From: Pseudomonadota bacterium
GTDB taxonomy: Bacteria; Desulfobacterota; Desulfobacteria; Desulfobacterales; C00003060
Reading direction: 5' to 3'
Length of the DNA: 8,247 bases
NCBI GenBank assembly: GCA_015222985.1
Contig: JADFWI010000360.1
Span: 1-8,247 of the forward strand
Each line of letters begins with the position of its first letter. Positions within the stretch are counted from its first letter, which is position 1. This document shows positions 1 to 6,262 of the stretch, in pieces. The position numbers were made by a program, and so were the translations under genes. Under the pieces are notes generated by a model. It searched no databases. It was not told the origin of the DNA and worked only from the letters and a program-made list of their open reading frames with translations.

Positions 1-2103
1 GAGTTTGTATTCGTTCAGTCGCCGCAAGGCCATGAGAGGTTTTTCTTCCTCCAGGATCTGACGCAGTTCGGAAAAGAGCCGACTACCGCTCAACTCCTTG
101 AAAAAATCCATTCTCACCGCATTTTCAATCAAACCTGAAGTCAATTTTCCTATCTTGAAACCAAACCTCTGCTCAAATCGAATTGCGCGGAAGACCCTGG
201 TCGGGTCCTCCACAAAACTGAGGTTATGAAGCACCCTGATCACTTTCCGCTTAAGATCATTCTGGCTTGAAAAAAAATCGATGAGAGTGCCGAATCCGTC
301 CGGATTAAGCCTTATGGCAAGTGTATTGACCGTAAAATCCCTTCGATACAAATCCAGTTTTATGGATCCTGTTTCCACCGTGGGAAGGGCGCCCGGAGAC
401 TTGTAGTACTCCAGCCTGGCCGTGGCCACATCAATCTTCCGGCCGTCGGCAAGAATGACCACAGCGGTCCTGAACTTCTCGTGAGCCCGGACACGGCCGC
501 CAAGAGAAGCAGCCAGGGATTTGGCAAACTCTATGCCGTCGCCTTCAATGACAACGTCAATATCAAGATTCTGCTGGTACAGCAGGAGGTCCCGCACAAA
601 ACCGCCCACGGCGTAAGCGCTATACCCAAGGGTATCGGCAACAGTTCCAATGGCCCTCAGGTGCTCAACGATGTCTTCAGGAAGACGCTCTGCGAGAAAT
701 TTGACCACGCTCCTCTTGCGCGCACCAGGCCCACTTTGCTTGCTGTCTACGGTGAATTCAGGAATGCGCGCAGGCTCGCCTACCAGGATATTCAGCAGGT
801 CAGTTCTTGTAATAACGCCTGTCACCCGGCCTTTTTCCACGACTGAGAGCAAACGTTGTTTGTTTCCAATGATCTTTTCCTGAATCTCCGACAGAGTGGC
901 CTCGGGCCTTACGCTGTTGATCTCCGTAGTCATGTATTCACGGACCTGAACATGGCCGAGTTTGTGATGTATGCCCTTTTCTATGACCTGACGCGAGATG
1001 ATGCCAACAAGCCGATCGGACTCCAATACGACAAGGACATTCACATTGTAACGGGTAAGGAGTTCATTGGCCTTCGCGAGCGTTACGGCCGGCTCTACGT
1101 GAATGGCAGGCGAAGACATGAGGTCCTTTGCCGTCCGCCTGGGGTTAATGAATTGACTCAGGGCGCCAAAAAGCCTTTGTTCTACCTGGATCAGGGTTTG
1201 TCCTTTGATGGTGGCCGAGGCCGCTGAGGGATGCCCACCTCCACCGAAAGCCATGGTGATTTGCCCGACGTCCACCTCCGGCAGCCGACTTCGGGCCACC
1301 ATGTAGACGCGATTTTCCATGCTGGCCAGGGCAAAGACAACATCCAGACCTTCCATATCCCTGAATTTGTGAACCAGGAGCGCCAGATCAGCCACGTATG
1401 ATTCAGAGGATACACTGGTGATAACCACATCCACACCGCTTATAGTGTGATGGGTAGCGCCTTGAATCATCTCATTGAGCAGATTAACCTGTTCCGGGCT
1501 CATTTCCCTGGTGATTATGTCTGAGATCAGATTCAGGTTCGCTCCTTGCGACAGCAGGTAGGCAGCGGCATGGTAATCATCCACTGTGGTGGAGGAAAAT
1601 GTAAACGAACCCGTGTCTTCATATAGCCCGAGAGCCATTATGGTCGCCTCTTCAGGTGTCAACCGGATCTCCTTTTCCCGCAGGAGTTTTGTCATGATTG
1701 TGACGGTGGCTCCGGTTATTTCCGTGACCTCCACTGTGCCGGACAGGTCGTCCGGCATTGCAGGGTGATGGTCATAGATATGGATTTCCAGGCCAGGGCG
1801 ATTCACAATTCCGGCAAACTTGCCAATGCGACTTGCCTGCTTGGTATCAACCAATACGAGTCGATCCACTGCGTTAAGGTCAACGTCTTTGATCTTTACA
1901 ATGTTGTACATGTACACCATGGACTTTACGAAAAAATCCCTCAGATTCCTTTCCTGGGAGCCGGGAAAAACCACGAGGGCCTCCGGATAAAGCTTCTTGG
2001 CCGCCAGCATAGAAGCAAAGGCGTCAAAATCCGCATTGATGTGGGTAGTAATGACAGTAACGCCCTGTGATTGTCTTTCGGTGTTATTGTTTCTTGCAGG
2101 CAT
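1..2103 (-). CDS. DHH phosphoesterase - CBS pair - tRNA nucleotidyltransferase (CCA/A-adding) fusion, 3' end outside window
   Basis: One uninterrupted minus-strand frame of 701 codons runs from ATG at 2103-2101 to base 1 without a stop, so the C-terminus is missing. Domains in order: a DHH phosphoesterase (residues ~15-180) with motif I HINADFDAFAS (H21, D25, D27), D86, the DHH motif D111-H112-H113 and D163 in YEDTGSF; a DHHA1 domain with GGGGH at 287-291; two CBS domains (~325-380 and ~388-441); and a class II nucleotidyltransferase head with GGFVRD at 500-505, the carboxylates D514 and D516, D558, RRDF at 587-590 and EDPTRVFRAIRF at 632-643. The missing part should be the rest of the helical tRNA-binding body. 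By family, the C-terminal half completes or repairs tRNA 3' CCA ends; in lineages with this fusion the work can be split between CC-adding and A-adding enzymes, which cannot be told apart here. The N-terminal half probably hydrolyses short oligonucleotides or a related phosphodiester. All key DHH residues are intact. It follows the TPR gene by 52 bp, and its own ribosome site is weak (AGG about 8 nt upstream). Confidence 0.93.
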   Translation of the reverse strand, partial: MPARNNNTERQSQGVTVITTHINADFDAFASMLAAKKLYPEALVVFPGSQERNLRDFFVKSMVYMYNIVKIKDVDLNAVDRLVLVDTKQASRIGKFAGIVNRPGLEIHIYDHHPAMPDDLSGTVEVTEITGATVTIMTKLLREKEIRLTPEEATIMALGLYEDTGSFTFSSTTVDDYHAAAYLLSQGANLNLISDIITREMSPEQVNLLNEMIQGATHHTISGVDVVITSVSSESYVADLALLVHKFRDMEGLDVVFALASMENRVYMVARSRLPEVDVGQITMAFGGGGHPSAASATIKGQTLIQVEQRLFGALSQFINPRRTAKDLMSSPAIHVEPAVTLAKANELLTRYNVNVLVVLESDRLVGIISRQVIEKGIHHKLGHVQVREYMTTEINSVRPEATLSEIQEKIIGNKQRLLSVVEKGRVTGVITRTDLLNILVGEPARIPEFTVDSKQSGPGARKRSVVKFLAERLPEDIVEHLRAIGTVADTLGYSAYAVGGFVRDLLLYQQNLDIDVVIEGDGIEFAKSLAASLGGRVRAHEKFRTAVVILADGRKIDVATARLEYYKSPGALPTVETGSIKLDLYRRDFTVNTLAIRLNPDGFGTLIDFFSSQNDLKRKVIRVLHNLSFVEDPTRVFRAIRFEQRFGFKIGKLTSGLIENAVRMDFFKELSGSRLFSELRQILEEEKPLMALRRLNEYKL

Positions 2104-2155
2104 CTATAACCTATTCACCCAACCTCTGAACCTTGAACCCTGAACCCGTGAACCC
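2104..2155. repeat. Short TGAACC heptamer repeat in intergenic gap
   Basis: The 52-bp gap between the two minus-strand genes holds four spaced copies of a TGAACC(C) motif, at about 2127-2155 (CTGAACC, TTGAACC, CTGAACC, GTGAACC) with a period of 7-9 bp. It has no hairpin and no T-run, so it is not an obvious terminator. It may be a dispersed low-complexity genomic repeat; this is inference. Confidence 0.5.
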
Positions 2156-4546
2156 TTACCCCAGACCTTTCAGCGTCCCTTCCGCTTCATTTCTTCCTGG
2201 AAAGTCTTCTTTGCCCTTTATGGACTCTTCCAGATATTTCCGGGCTTGAGCCTGATTTCCCAGGTTCAGATAAATCATCCCCAGATGATAGCTCACGATC
2301 GGACGATCCTTGATCTTATCCTTAACGCCCAGCAGCAGTTCTTCTGCCCGCGCAAAGTCGCCTTTGCGATAGAAAATCCATGCCGCTGTATCCACCAGGT
2401 CAGGGTTACCCTTAAATTTTTTAAGCAACGGCCTGACGAGTTCTTCTGCCCTGGCAAGGTTCTCATCCGTTGGCTCATGCTCGGCATAGTAAAAGGCAAG
2501 GTTGTTGGCCGCTGCTGAAGAATTGGGATTTTTTTTCAAAACCTCTTCATATATCGCTCTGGCCTCAGCGTTTTCACCCTTTTTTTCCAAAAGGGTTGCG
2601 ATCAGTATGGCAATGCCAAGGTTGTTCGGATTCTGCTCCCTTATCTTCTTGTACTTGGATATAGCAGTGTCAATAGATCCTTGAGCCTGTTCAAGCCGGG
2701 CCAGATTGAACAGGGCGTCGGAGCTGTTCGGATCTATTTCAAGTGCCTTCTCAAAGCTCTTGCGAGAGCCTTTGTGGTCCTTTTTCAGGGTATAGAGCTT
2801 TCCCAGCAAGACGTAGTAGTGAGAGTTTTTCGGCCTCCTGGCGATCTGCTCTTTGCATCTGTCAAATGCCTTGTCCAAGTCTTTTCTTTTTACCAGCATA
2901 TCCACCAACTGATTGAGCGCAGGAACAAAATCAGGGTCAACCTTTAAGGCCTTTTCGAAAAACGATGTTGCCTCTTTTTGCTTGTCTTCTATGAGTTTTA
3001 TCACTCCGTTTTTGTAGTTGACCTGGGCGGATTCGGGCTGAAGCACCAGTAGGGCGCTAAAATACTTCCGGGCGCCTTCAAGGTCCTTTCCTGCGAGAGA
3101 TATGTCGCCAAGGGCCATCAAGGCCTTTGTGTCATTGGCGTCTGCTTCAACCACTTTTTCCAGTTGTTCTTTTGCGAGATCGATTTTTCCCTTCTGCCTG
3201 TAGATTTCCGTGAGCCCGTATCGGGCATTCTTCTCTTCGGGCTTGATTTCGAGGATCTTCTTGAAGGTGTCCTCGGCAAGGCCTATCTCCTTGTTCGCCA
3301 AATGCGCCCTGGCCAGGTTAAGAGAAACAGAAACGTTTTGTGGGTCCTCGCGCAGCACCGCGCGGTATTCCGAAATGGCCCCGTTGAAGTCACTGCGAGC
3401 AGCCAGTATGTTTCCCTTTAAGGAGTGGGCGCTTACATCCGCAGGATTCTCCTCCAAGACCTCTTCCACGAGTTTGAGAGCATCGTCCGGCTCCTTTTCC
3501 ACAAGATGGATCCCTGCCACAACCAGCTTTGCCTTCAAAAGGTCAGGACCAGTGCGAGTTCTTGAAATAAACCGCTCCAGCACTTCAAGGGCCTTATCCT
3601 TTGCCTTTATCCCCATATAATACCTGGCCAGCGTGTCGTAGGCGCCATAGTTGTCCGGCATCTCTTCAATGGCCTTTTCAAGCACGGCAACCATGGCGCT
3701 CTCCTGCCCCTTTTCCCTGTAAAATTGCGCAAGATAGAAACGCGGTTCCAGCTTGTCAGGGCTTGCGGCGATCAACTCATTAAGTACCTTTTCAGCCTCC
3801 TCGCTCCTCTTTGTCCTGTTGTAAAACCTGGCAAGCAACAGCTTTGCCACATCGCTTTCAGGGTCCTGGTCGATCAGCTTCTTGTATTCATCCTCCGCCC
3901 CTGAAAGGTCGTTCTCTTTTTCCAGGACTTGAATCAGCATAAGCCGTACGGCCTTATTTTCCTCATCCAGCAAAAGCAGGTTTTGGAGCGTCTTTCGGGC
4001 TCCTTTTGTATCCTTTTGCTTCATCTTCAGGTTGGCAAGCAGCATATAGGAATCAGGCCTTTTGGGGTTTTTCCCGATAAGAGATCGTAGAATCGCCTCT
4101 GCTTCATCCTCTTTTTCGTCTGCCATGAGACAGGTTGCCCGCAACAAAAGGGCATCTTCGTGATCCGGGTTTTTTCCCAAGACAAGATCAGCCTTTTCCA
4201 TGGCCTTTTCCCTGTCCCTGCCCATAATGAAGATCCTGCCAAGGGCTACCTGGGCATCCGCCAGATCCGCGTCAAGGTCCACGGCTTTTGACAAAAAACC
4301 AAAAGCCTTTTTCCAGTTCTTTTCCCTCAGTTCCACCATGCCAAGCATATAATAGCCTTTGGCAAAGTTCGGATCGATCTGAAGGGTGTTTTTAAACTCC
4401 AGCCGCGCCTTTACATAATCGCCTTTTTCGTAAAGGGCCTTTCCTTTGTTGAAAAACTTCGCTCTCTTTTCTTCCGGACCACCGCACCCTATGATAAGCA
4501 CAGTCAAAACCACGGCCAAAATTCCAGCAGATCTTCCAAGTCTCAT
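2156..4546 (-). CDS. Large TPR-repeat lipoprotein (PrsT-like)
   Basis: The product is a 796-residue protein built almost entirely of tetratricopeptide repeats. The N-terminus is a lipoprotein signal: charged MRLGR, a hydrophobic core, and the lipobox LIIGC with the acceptor Cys at residue 21. Residue +2 is Gly rather than Asp, which fits an outer-membrane destination. From about residue 30 to the end run some twenty degenerate 34-residue TPR units, with repeated signatures such as AKGYYMLG, SAHSLKGNIL, ALFNLARLEQAQG and AANNLAFYYAE. The last region (DLVDTAAWIFYRKGDFARAEELL) resembles the C-terminus of PrsT, the TPR lipoprotein of PEP-CTERM/exosortase loci. No exosortase or polysaccharide gene is visible, so that role is not established. 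The likely job is a protein-protein scaffold in envelope assembly or export. The start is supported by AGGAGG at 4555-4560 (minus strand), 8 nt before ATG. The gene is probably co-transcribed with the downstream nucleotidyltransferase gene. Confidence 0.9.
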   Translation of the reverse strand: MRLGRSAGILAVVLTVLIIGCGGPEEKRAKFFNKGKALYEKGDYVKARLEFKNTLQIDPNFAKGYYMLGMVELREKNWKKAFGFLSKAVDLDADLADAQVALGRIFIMGRDREKAMEKADLVLGKNPDHEDALLLRATCLMADEKEDEAEAILRSLIGKNPKRPDSYMLLANLKMKQKDTKGARKTLQNLLLLDEENKAVRLMLIQVLEKENDLSGAEDEYKKLIDQDPESDVAKLLLARFYNRTKRSEEAEKVLNELIAASPDKLEPRFYLAQFYREKGQESAMVAVLEKAIEEMPDNYGAYDTLARYYMGIKAKDKALEVLERFISRTRTGPDLLKAKLVVAGIHLVEKEPDDALKLVEEVLEENPADVSAHSLKGNILAARSDFNGAISEYRAVLREDPQNVSVSLNLARAHLANKEIGLAEDTFKKILEIKPEEKNARYGLTEIYRQKGKIDLAKEQLEKVVEADANDTKALMALGDISLAGKDLEGARKYFSALLVLQPESAQVNYKNGVIKLIEDKQKEATSFFEKALKVDPDFVPALNQLVDMLVKRKDLDKAFDRCKEQIARRPKNSHYYVLLGKLYTLKKDHKGSRKSFEKALEIDPNSSDALFNLARLEQAQGSIDTAISKYKKIREQNPNNLGIAILIATLLEKKGENAEARAIYEEVLKKNPNSSAAANNLAFYYAEHEPTDENLARAEELVRPLLKKFKGNPDLVDTAAWIFYRKGDFARAEELLLGVKDKIKDRPIVSYHLGMIYLNLGNQAQARKYLEESIKGKEDFPGRNEAEGTLKGLG

Positions 4547-4554
4547 GTTACTTG

Positions 4555-4560
4555 CCTCCT
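4555..4560 (-). promoter_or_regulatory. Ribosome binding site of the TPR lipoprotein gene
   Basis: On the minus strand this reads AGGAGG, a perfect Shine-Dalgarno core, 8 nt upstream of the ATG at 4546-4544. It fixes the start of the lipoprotein in front of its signal peptide. Confidence 0.8.
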
Positions 4561-4588
4561 AAGTGTTTGCGAAGAAATAGATTTACCG

Positions 4589-4601
4589 ATGATAATATCA
4601 T
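4589..4601. promoter_or_regulatory. 13-bp palindrome upstream of the TPR gene, possible operator/-10 region
   Basis: ATGATAATATCAT is a perfect odd-length palindrome centred on 4595. Read on the minus strand it contains TATTAT, a plausible -10 hexamer, with a poor TTGTTA 15 bp upstream as a possible -35. It lies about 45 bp upstream of the TPR gene start. A short palindrome this AT-rich can arise by chance, so an operator role is a guess. Confidence 0.3.
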
Positions 4602-4742
4602 TTTGAGTAGCTTAACAACCCATAAAAATATTCAAGGAGGAGACATGCCTCGCCTCGGTTCAAGGGAGTAACGCCATTGCAGCACCCTCGGCTTTTGCAA
4701 CGTTAGGGATGACACTTCCTTCTCCTGCATCCAAACATTTTC

Positions 4743-4771
4743 TTGACAGTCCAGCGCTTCTGGTATACGAT
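4743..4771 (+). promoter_or_regulatory. Sigma70-type promoter of the PIN toxin/antitoxin pair
   Basis: TTGACA (4743-4748) and TACGAT (4766-4771) are separated by exactly 17 bp. The -35 is consensus and the -10 matches at four of six positions. Transcription would start near 4778, about 28 nt before the toxin ATG. A second perfect TATAAT lies at 4798-4803 but is only 2 nt from the start codon, so it is probably coincidental unless it drives the downstream antitoxin alone. Confidence 0.65.
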
Positions 4772-4805
4772 TTATTCAAAACGTGTACAAGGGATGTTAT
4801 AATCA

Positions 4806-5351
4806 ATGGCTCAGATGGTGGCTGATAGTAGCGCACTCATTTTATTGGCAAAATGTAGTTTACTGGAGATTCTCTGCGACTTATTTGACGTCATTGTGCC
4901 AAAAGCCGTGAACATCGAGGTAGCCTCAGAAGATTTGGTCAAAAACTATCCAGATGCCGCCTTCATTTCAGACCTGACGTCAAAGGGAGCAATAAAAGTT
5001 CAAAGCCATGGCAGTGATAGGCTTACCCTGCCTATATCGCTTCACAAGGGGGAAGAGGATGCCTTGCTGTTGGCTATAAAGCTGGAAGGGTCTCTGTTTG
5101 CCACAGATGACGGCAAGGCGATCAAGGCCGCAAGGTTCTTTAAGGTTCCGTTTATCGTCACTCCTAAGATCGTTGTTGAGTTGTTTAGATTACAGAAAAT
5201 ATCATTCAAGAAGGCACGTGAGTCCCTTGAAAAACTCGGCAAGATTGGAAGATATTCACCTGAGATCGTCGCTGATGCGTTGGTCTCACTAATGGAGGAA
5301 AAGAATGGCAAAACCAACAACCATAAGGATACCAGAAGACCTTTTAAATGA
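4806..5351 (+). CDS. PIN-domain toxin, DUF3368-like (VapC-related RNase)
   Basis: The product has 181 residues. The N-terminal ADSSALILLAK carries the first PIN acidic residue, D7. It is followed by VIVPKAV..E (E38), the HKGEEDALLLA segment (E83/E84/D85), typical of the DUF3368/VapC-like PIN fold, and ATDDGKA (D101/D102). These would form the acidic Mg2+ site of a toxin ribonuclease. The C-terminal part (residues ~112-165, up to YSPEIVADAL) also matches the DUF3368 layout, and a basic tail of about 16 residues is encoded where the frame overlaps the next gene. ATG 4806 is the first possible start because an in-frame TAA sits at 4800-4802. AAGGGA at 4789-4794 is the likely ribosome site, with a longish 11-nt spacing. 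The partner antitoxin starts inside this gene (47-bp overlap). Having the toxin first is the reverse of the usual TA order. The RNA target cannot be deduced. Confidence 0.85.
   Translation: MAQMVADSSALILLAKCSLLEILCDLFDVIVPKAVNIEVASEDLVKNYPDAAFISDLTSKGAIKVQSHGSDRLTLPISLHKGEEDALLLAIKLEGSLFATDDGKAIKAARFFKVPFIVTPKIVVELFRLQKISFKKARESLEKLGKIGRYSPEIVADALVSLMEEKNGKTNNHKDTRRPFK
5294..5298 (+). promoter_or_regulatory. Internal ribosome binding site for the antitoxin
   Basis: GGAGG lies 6 nt before the antitoxin ATG at 5305 and inside the 3' part of the PIN gene. It is much stronger than the toxin's own site, which would favour more antitoxin than toxin from the same mRNA even though the antitoxin gene comes second. 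Confidence 0.65.
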
Positions 5352-5604
5352 GATCAACGAATTTGTTCAAGAGTCGAGGTTGGAGCGTTCGGCCTATTTG
5401 CGCGAAGTTTTGCGAAAAGGATTTTCCATAGACAAGCAAGACCGGTTATTGCTCAAATATGTCCAGAAAGAGTTGAGCCAAATGGAAGTTTGTAAAGAAC
5501 TGAAGTGGGACCCATGGGAATTTGTGACCCAATTGAAAGCAAGAAACCTGTATCTGAATGTCGAACTGGAAGACTGGTTAGACGCAGCAGAACTACCATC
5601 GTAA
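5305..5604 (+). CDS. Antitoxin: ribbon-helix-helix N-terminus plus UPF0175-like C-terminus
   Basis: The product has 99 residues. Residues ~4-40 (TTIRIPEDLLNEINEF, then SAYLREVLRKGF) form a ribbon-helix-helix DNA-binding pattern: one beta strand, two helices, and a Ser-Ala turn. Residues ~48-95 (LLLKYVQKELSQMEVCKEL, then WEFVTQLKARNLYLNVELEDW) follow the UPF0175 helix-turn-helix-like pattern. UPF0175 proteins are known partners of DUF3368 PIN toxins, which supports the pairing with the gene it overlaps. Likely role: bind and neutralise the PIN toxin and repress the promoter at 4743. It ends in TAA at 5602-5604. The frame does not match the toxin frame, so both proteins are read from the 47-bp overlap. 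Confidence 0.82.
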   Translation: MAKPTTIRIPEDLLNEINEFVQESRLERSAYLREVLRKGFSIDKQDRLLLKYVQKELSQMEVCKELKWDPWEFVTQLKARNLYLNVELEDWLDAAELPS

Positions 5605-5708
5605 TTTTGTGCCCGTGACGAGATGCCTCCTTTACGTTTTCTCGTTTCACATTGAGACCTGCCTGGTCTGTTTCTACGTCTGTTTTCCCCTCCACCCTCT
5701 AACCTAAC

Positions 5709-5723
5709 AGCGCCGAAGGCGCT
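5709..5723. repeat. Hairpin AGCGCC-GAA-GGCGCT
   Basis: This is a perfect 6-bp GC-rich stem with a GAA triloop. It has no T-run downstream, so it is not a standard Rho-independent terminator. It lies about 105 bp after the antitoxin stop and could still stabilise the 3' end or be part of a REP-like element. Confidence 0.5.
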
Positions 5724-5738
5724 TCCGCTTGCCCAGCC

Positions 5739-5752
5739 TGCCCCGTAGGGCA
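5739..5752. repeat. Hairpin TGCCC-CGTA-GGGCA
   Basis: This 5-bp stem with a CGTA tetraloop begins 16 bp after the previous hairpin. Two strong small stems in tandem suggest a REP-like or transcription-terminating cluster rather than chance. Confidence 0.4.
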
Positions 5753-5759
5753 ACTCGTA

Positions 5760-5795
5760 CCGGAGTGAAATGCCTTTGTACTTTTATTTCACCGG
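5760..5795. repeat. Longer inverted repeat GTGAAAT...ATTTCAC flanked by CCGG
   Basis: GTGAAAT (5765-5771) pairs with ATTTCAC (5786-5792) across a 14-nt loop. CCGG/CGG bases on both outer flanks extend the stem past an A bulge. It could be the structured end of a small mobile or REP-like element, or a terminator; the loop holds a short T-run (CTTTT, 5781-5785) but none follows the stem. Confidence 0.45.
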
Positions 5796-5924
5796 GGCCT
5801 CAATTCCCATATCTGTCAACAATGAAGACCTGACCGCTTTTGCTCTTTGCCGTCATGCAGTTTGTCTGATCTCTTTGCCTCGGCAAGAATAGCGACATTC
5901 AGAAGGTCTCGATTCATTGGGGCC

Positions 5925-5957
5925 AAAATATTACCCCAAATATTAGTCACCATATTT
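5925..5957. promoter_or_regulatory. Repeated AAATATTA boxes upstream of the RHH/MazF pair, candidate operator
   Basis: AAATATTA occurs at 5926-5933 and again at 5938-5945, a 12-bp period, and an inverted partner ATATTT lies at 5952-5957. The boxes sit just upstream of the TTGACA at 5965. RHH antitoxins commonly bind such short repeats to repress their own operon. Binding here is inferred only from position and symmetry. Confidence 0.4.
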
Positions 5958-5964
5958 CATTCCC

Positions 5965-5996
5965 TTGACAATAGGCCTTTCTTGTGGGACTATAAT
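5965..5996 (+). promoter_or_regulatory. Promoter-like TTGACA / TATAAT, 20-bp spacing
   Basis: Consensus -35 TTGACA (5965-5970) and consensus -10 TATAAT (5991-5996) are both present but 20 bp apart, longer than the usual 16-18. Transcription from this -10 would begin near 6003, just ahead of the AGGAG at 6006-6010. The long spacer may make the promoter weak or dependent on DNA bending. Confidence 0.5.
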
Positions 5997-6019
5997 AGAA
6001 AAAACAGGAGTTGAAACAC

Positions 6020-6262
6020 ATGATGACGCAAACAAAAATCCAAATCAAGGCTGAAGATTATCAGTTCATCAAGGCAGCCCATAAAGAACTGAACTACAAA
6101 ACCCAGAGCGAATACATGCGAGACGCCATTCAGGTTCAAGTGGCGAAGGACCGAATGCGGCTTCGCCAACTCAAGAGAGAAGCAGCCATGGAGATGATTG
6201 GCAAGGCTGCCTACGAAAACCTCTTTGAGTCTATAGAAGGGGACGATTTTGAAAGCCGGTGA
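6020..6262 (+). CDS. RHH (CopG/MazE-like) antitoxin of the MazF pair
   Basis: The product has 80 residues when read from ATG 6020. This start is chosen because AGGAG (6006-6010) lies 9 nt upstream; an in-frame TTG at 6011 directly abuts that site and cannot use it. Residues ~4-42 (KIQIKAEDYQFIKAAHKEL, then TQSEYMRDAI) fit a ribbon-helix-helix fold, with the strand contacting DNA. The remainder is a charged helix (VAKDRMRLRQLKREAAME) and an acidic tail (FESIEGDDFE), a common layout for the segment that threads into a MazF dimer. It overlaps the toxin start by 14 bp, so translation is coupled. Function is inferred mainly from the adjacent MazF gene; the sequence itself is a generic small antitoxin. 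Confidence 0.78.
   Translation: MMTQTKIQIKAEDYQFIKAAHKELNYKTQSEYMRDAIQVQVAKDRMRLRQLKREAAMEMIGKAAYENLFESIEGDDFESR

Larger units (their letters stand above)
5605..6004. other. 400-bp intergenic stretch with three hairpins, no convincing gene
   Basis: This gap separates two TA pairs. It opens with pyrimidine-rich sequence (to ~5700), then three closely spaced inverted repeats at 5709-5723, 5739-5752 and 5760-5795, then sequence without clear features to ~5920. The end holds AT-rich repeats and the promoter-like elements of the next pair. On the minus strand a 45-codon frame (5953 down to 5816) has AAGGGA about 7 nt before its ATG, but I recognise no family and it runs over the downstream promoter region; it may be a gene remnant or chance. 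Confidence 0.5.

Noticed and set aside
481..1227. Plus-strand open frames opposite the nucleotidyltransferase gene
   Set aside because: They are antisense shadows of a continuous minus-strand frame that carries clear DHH, CBS and nucleotidyltransferase motifs; their translations resemble no family.
2246..3783. Several plus-strand open frames opposite the TPR gene
   Set aside because: They are antisense to an unbroken TPR-repeat coding frame; their partial regularity is the shadow of the repeats.
4798..4803. TATAAT as the main promoter of the PIN toxin
   Set aside because: It lies 2 nt before the start codon and lacks a good -35; the TTGACA/TACGAT pair 32 bp upstream fits better.
5394..5753. 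Minus-strand frame opposite the UPF0175-like antitoxin
   Set aside because: The antitoxin frame on the plus strand has a recognisable domain layout and a ribosome site; the minus frame is low-complexity and runs into hairpin sequence.
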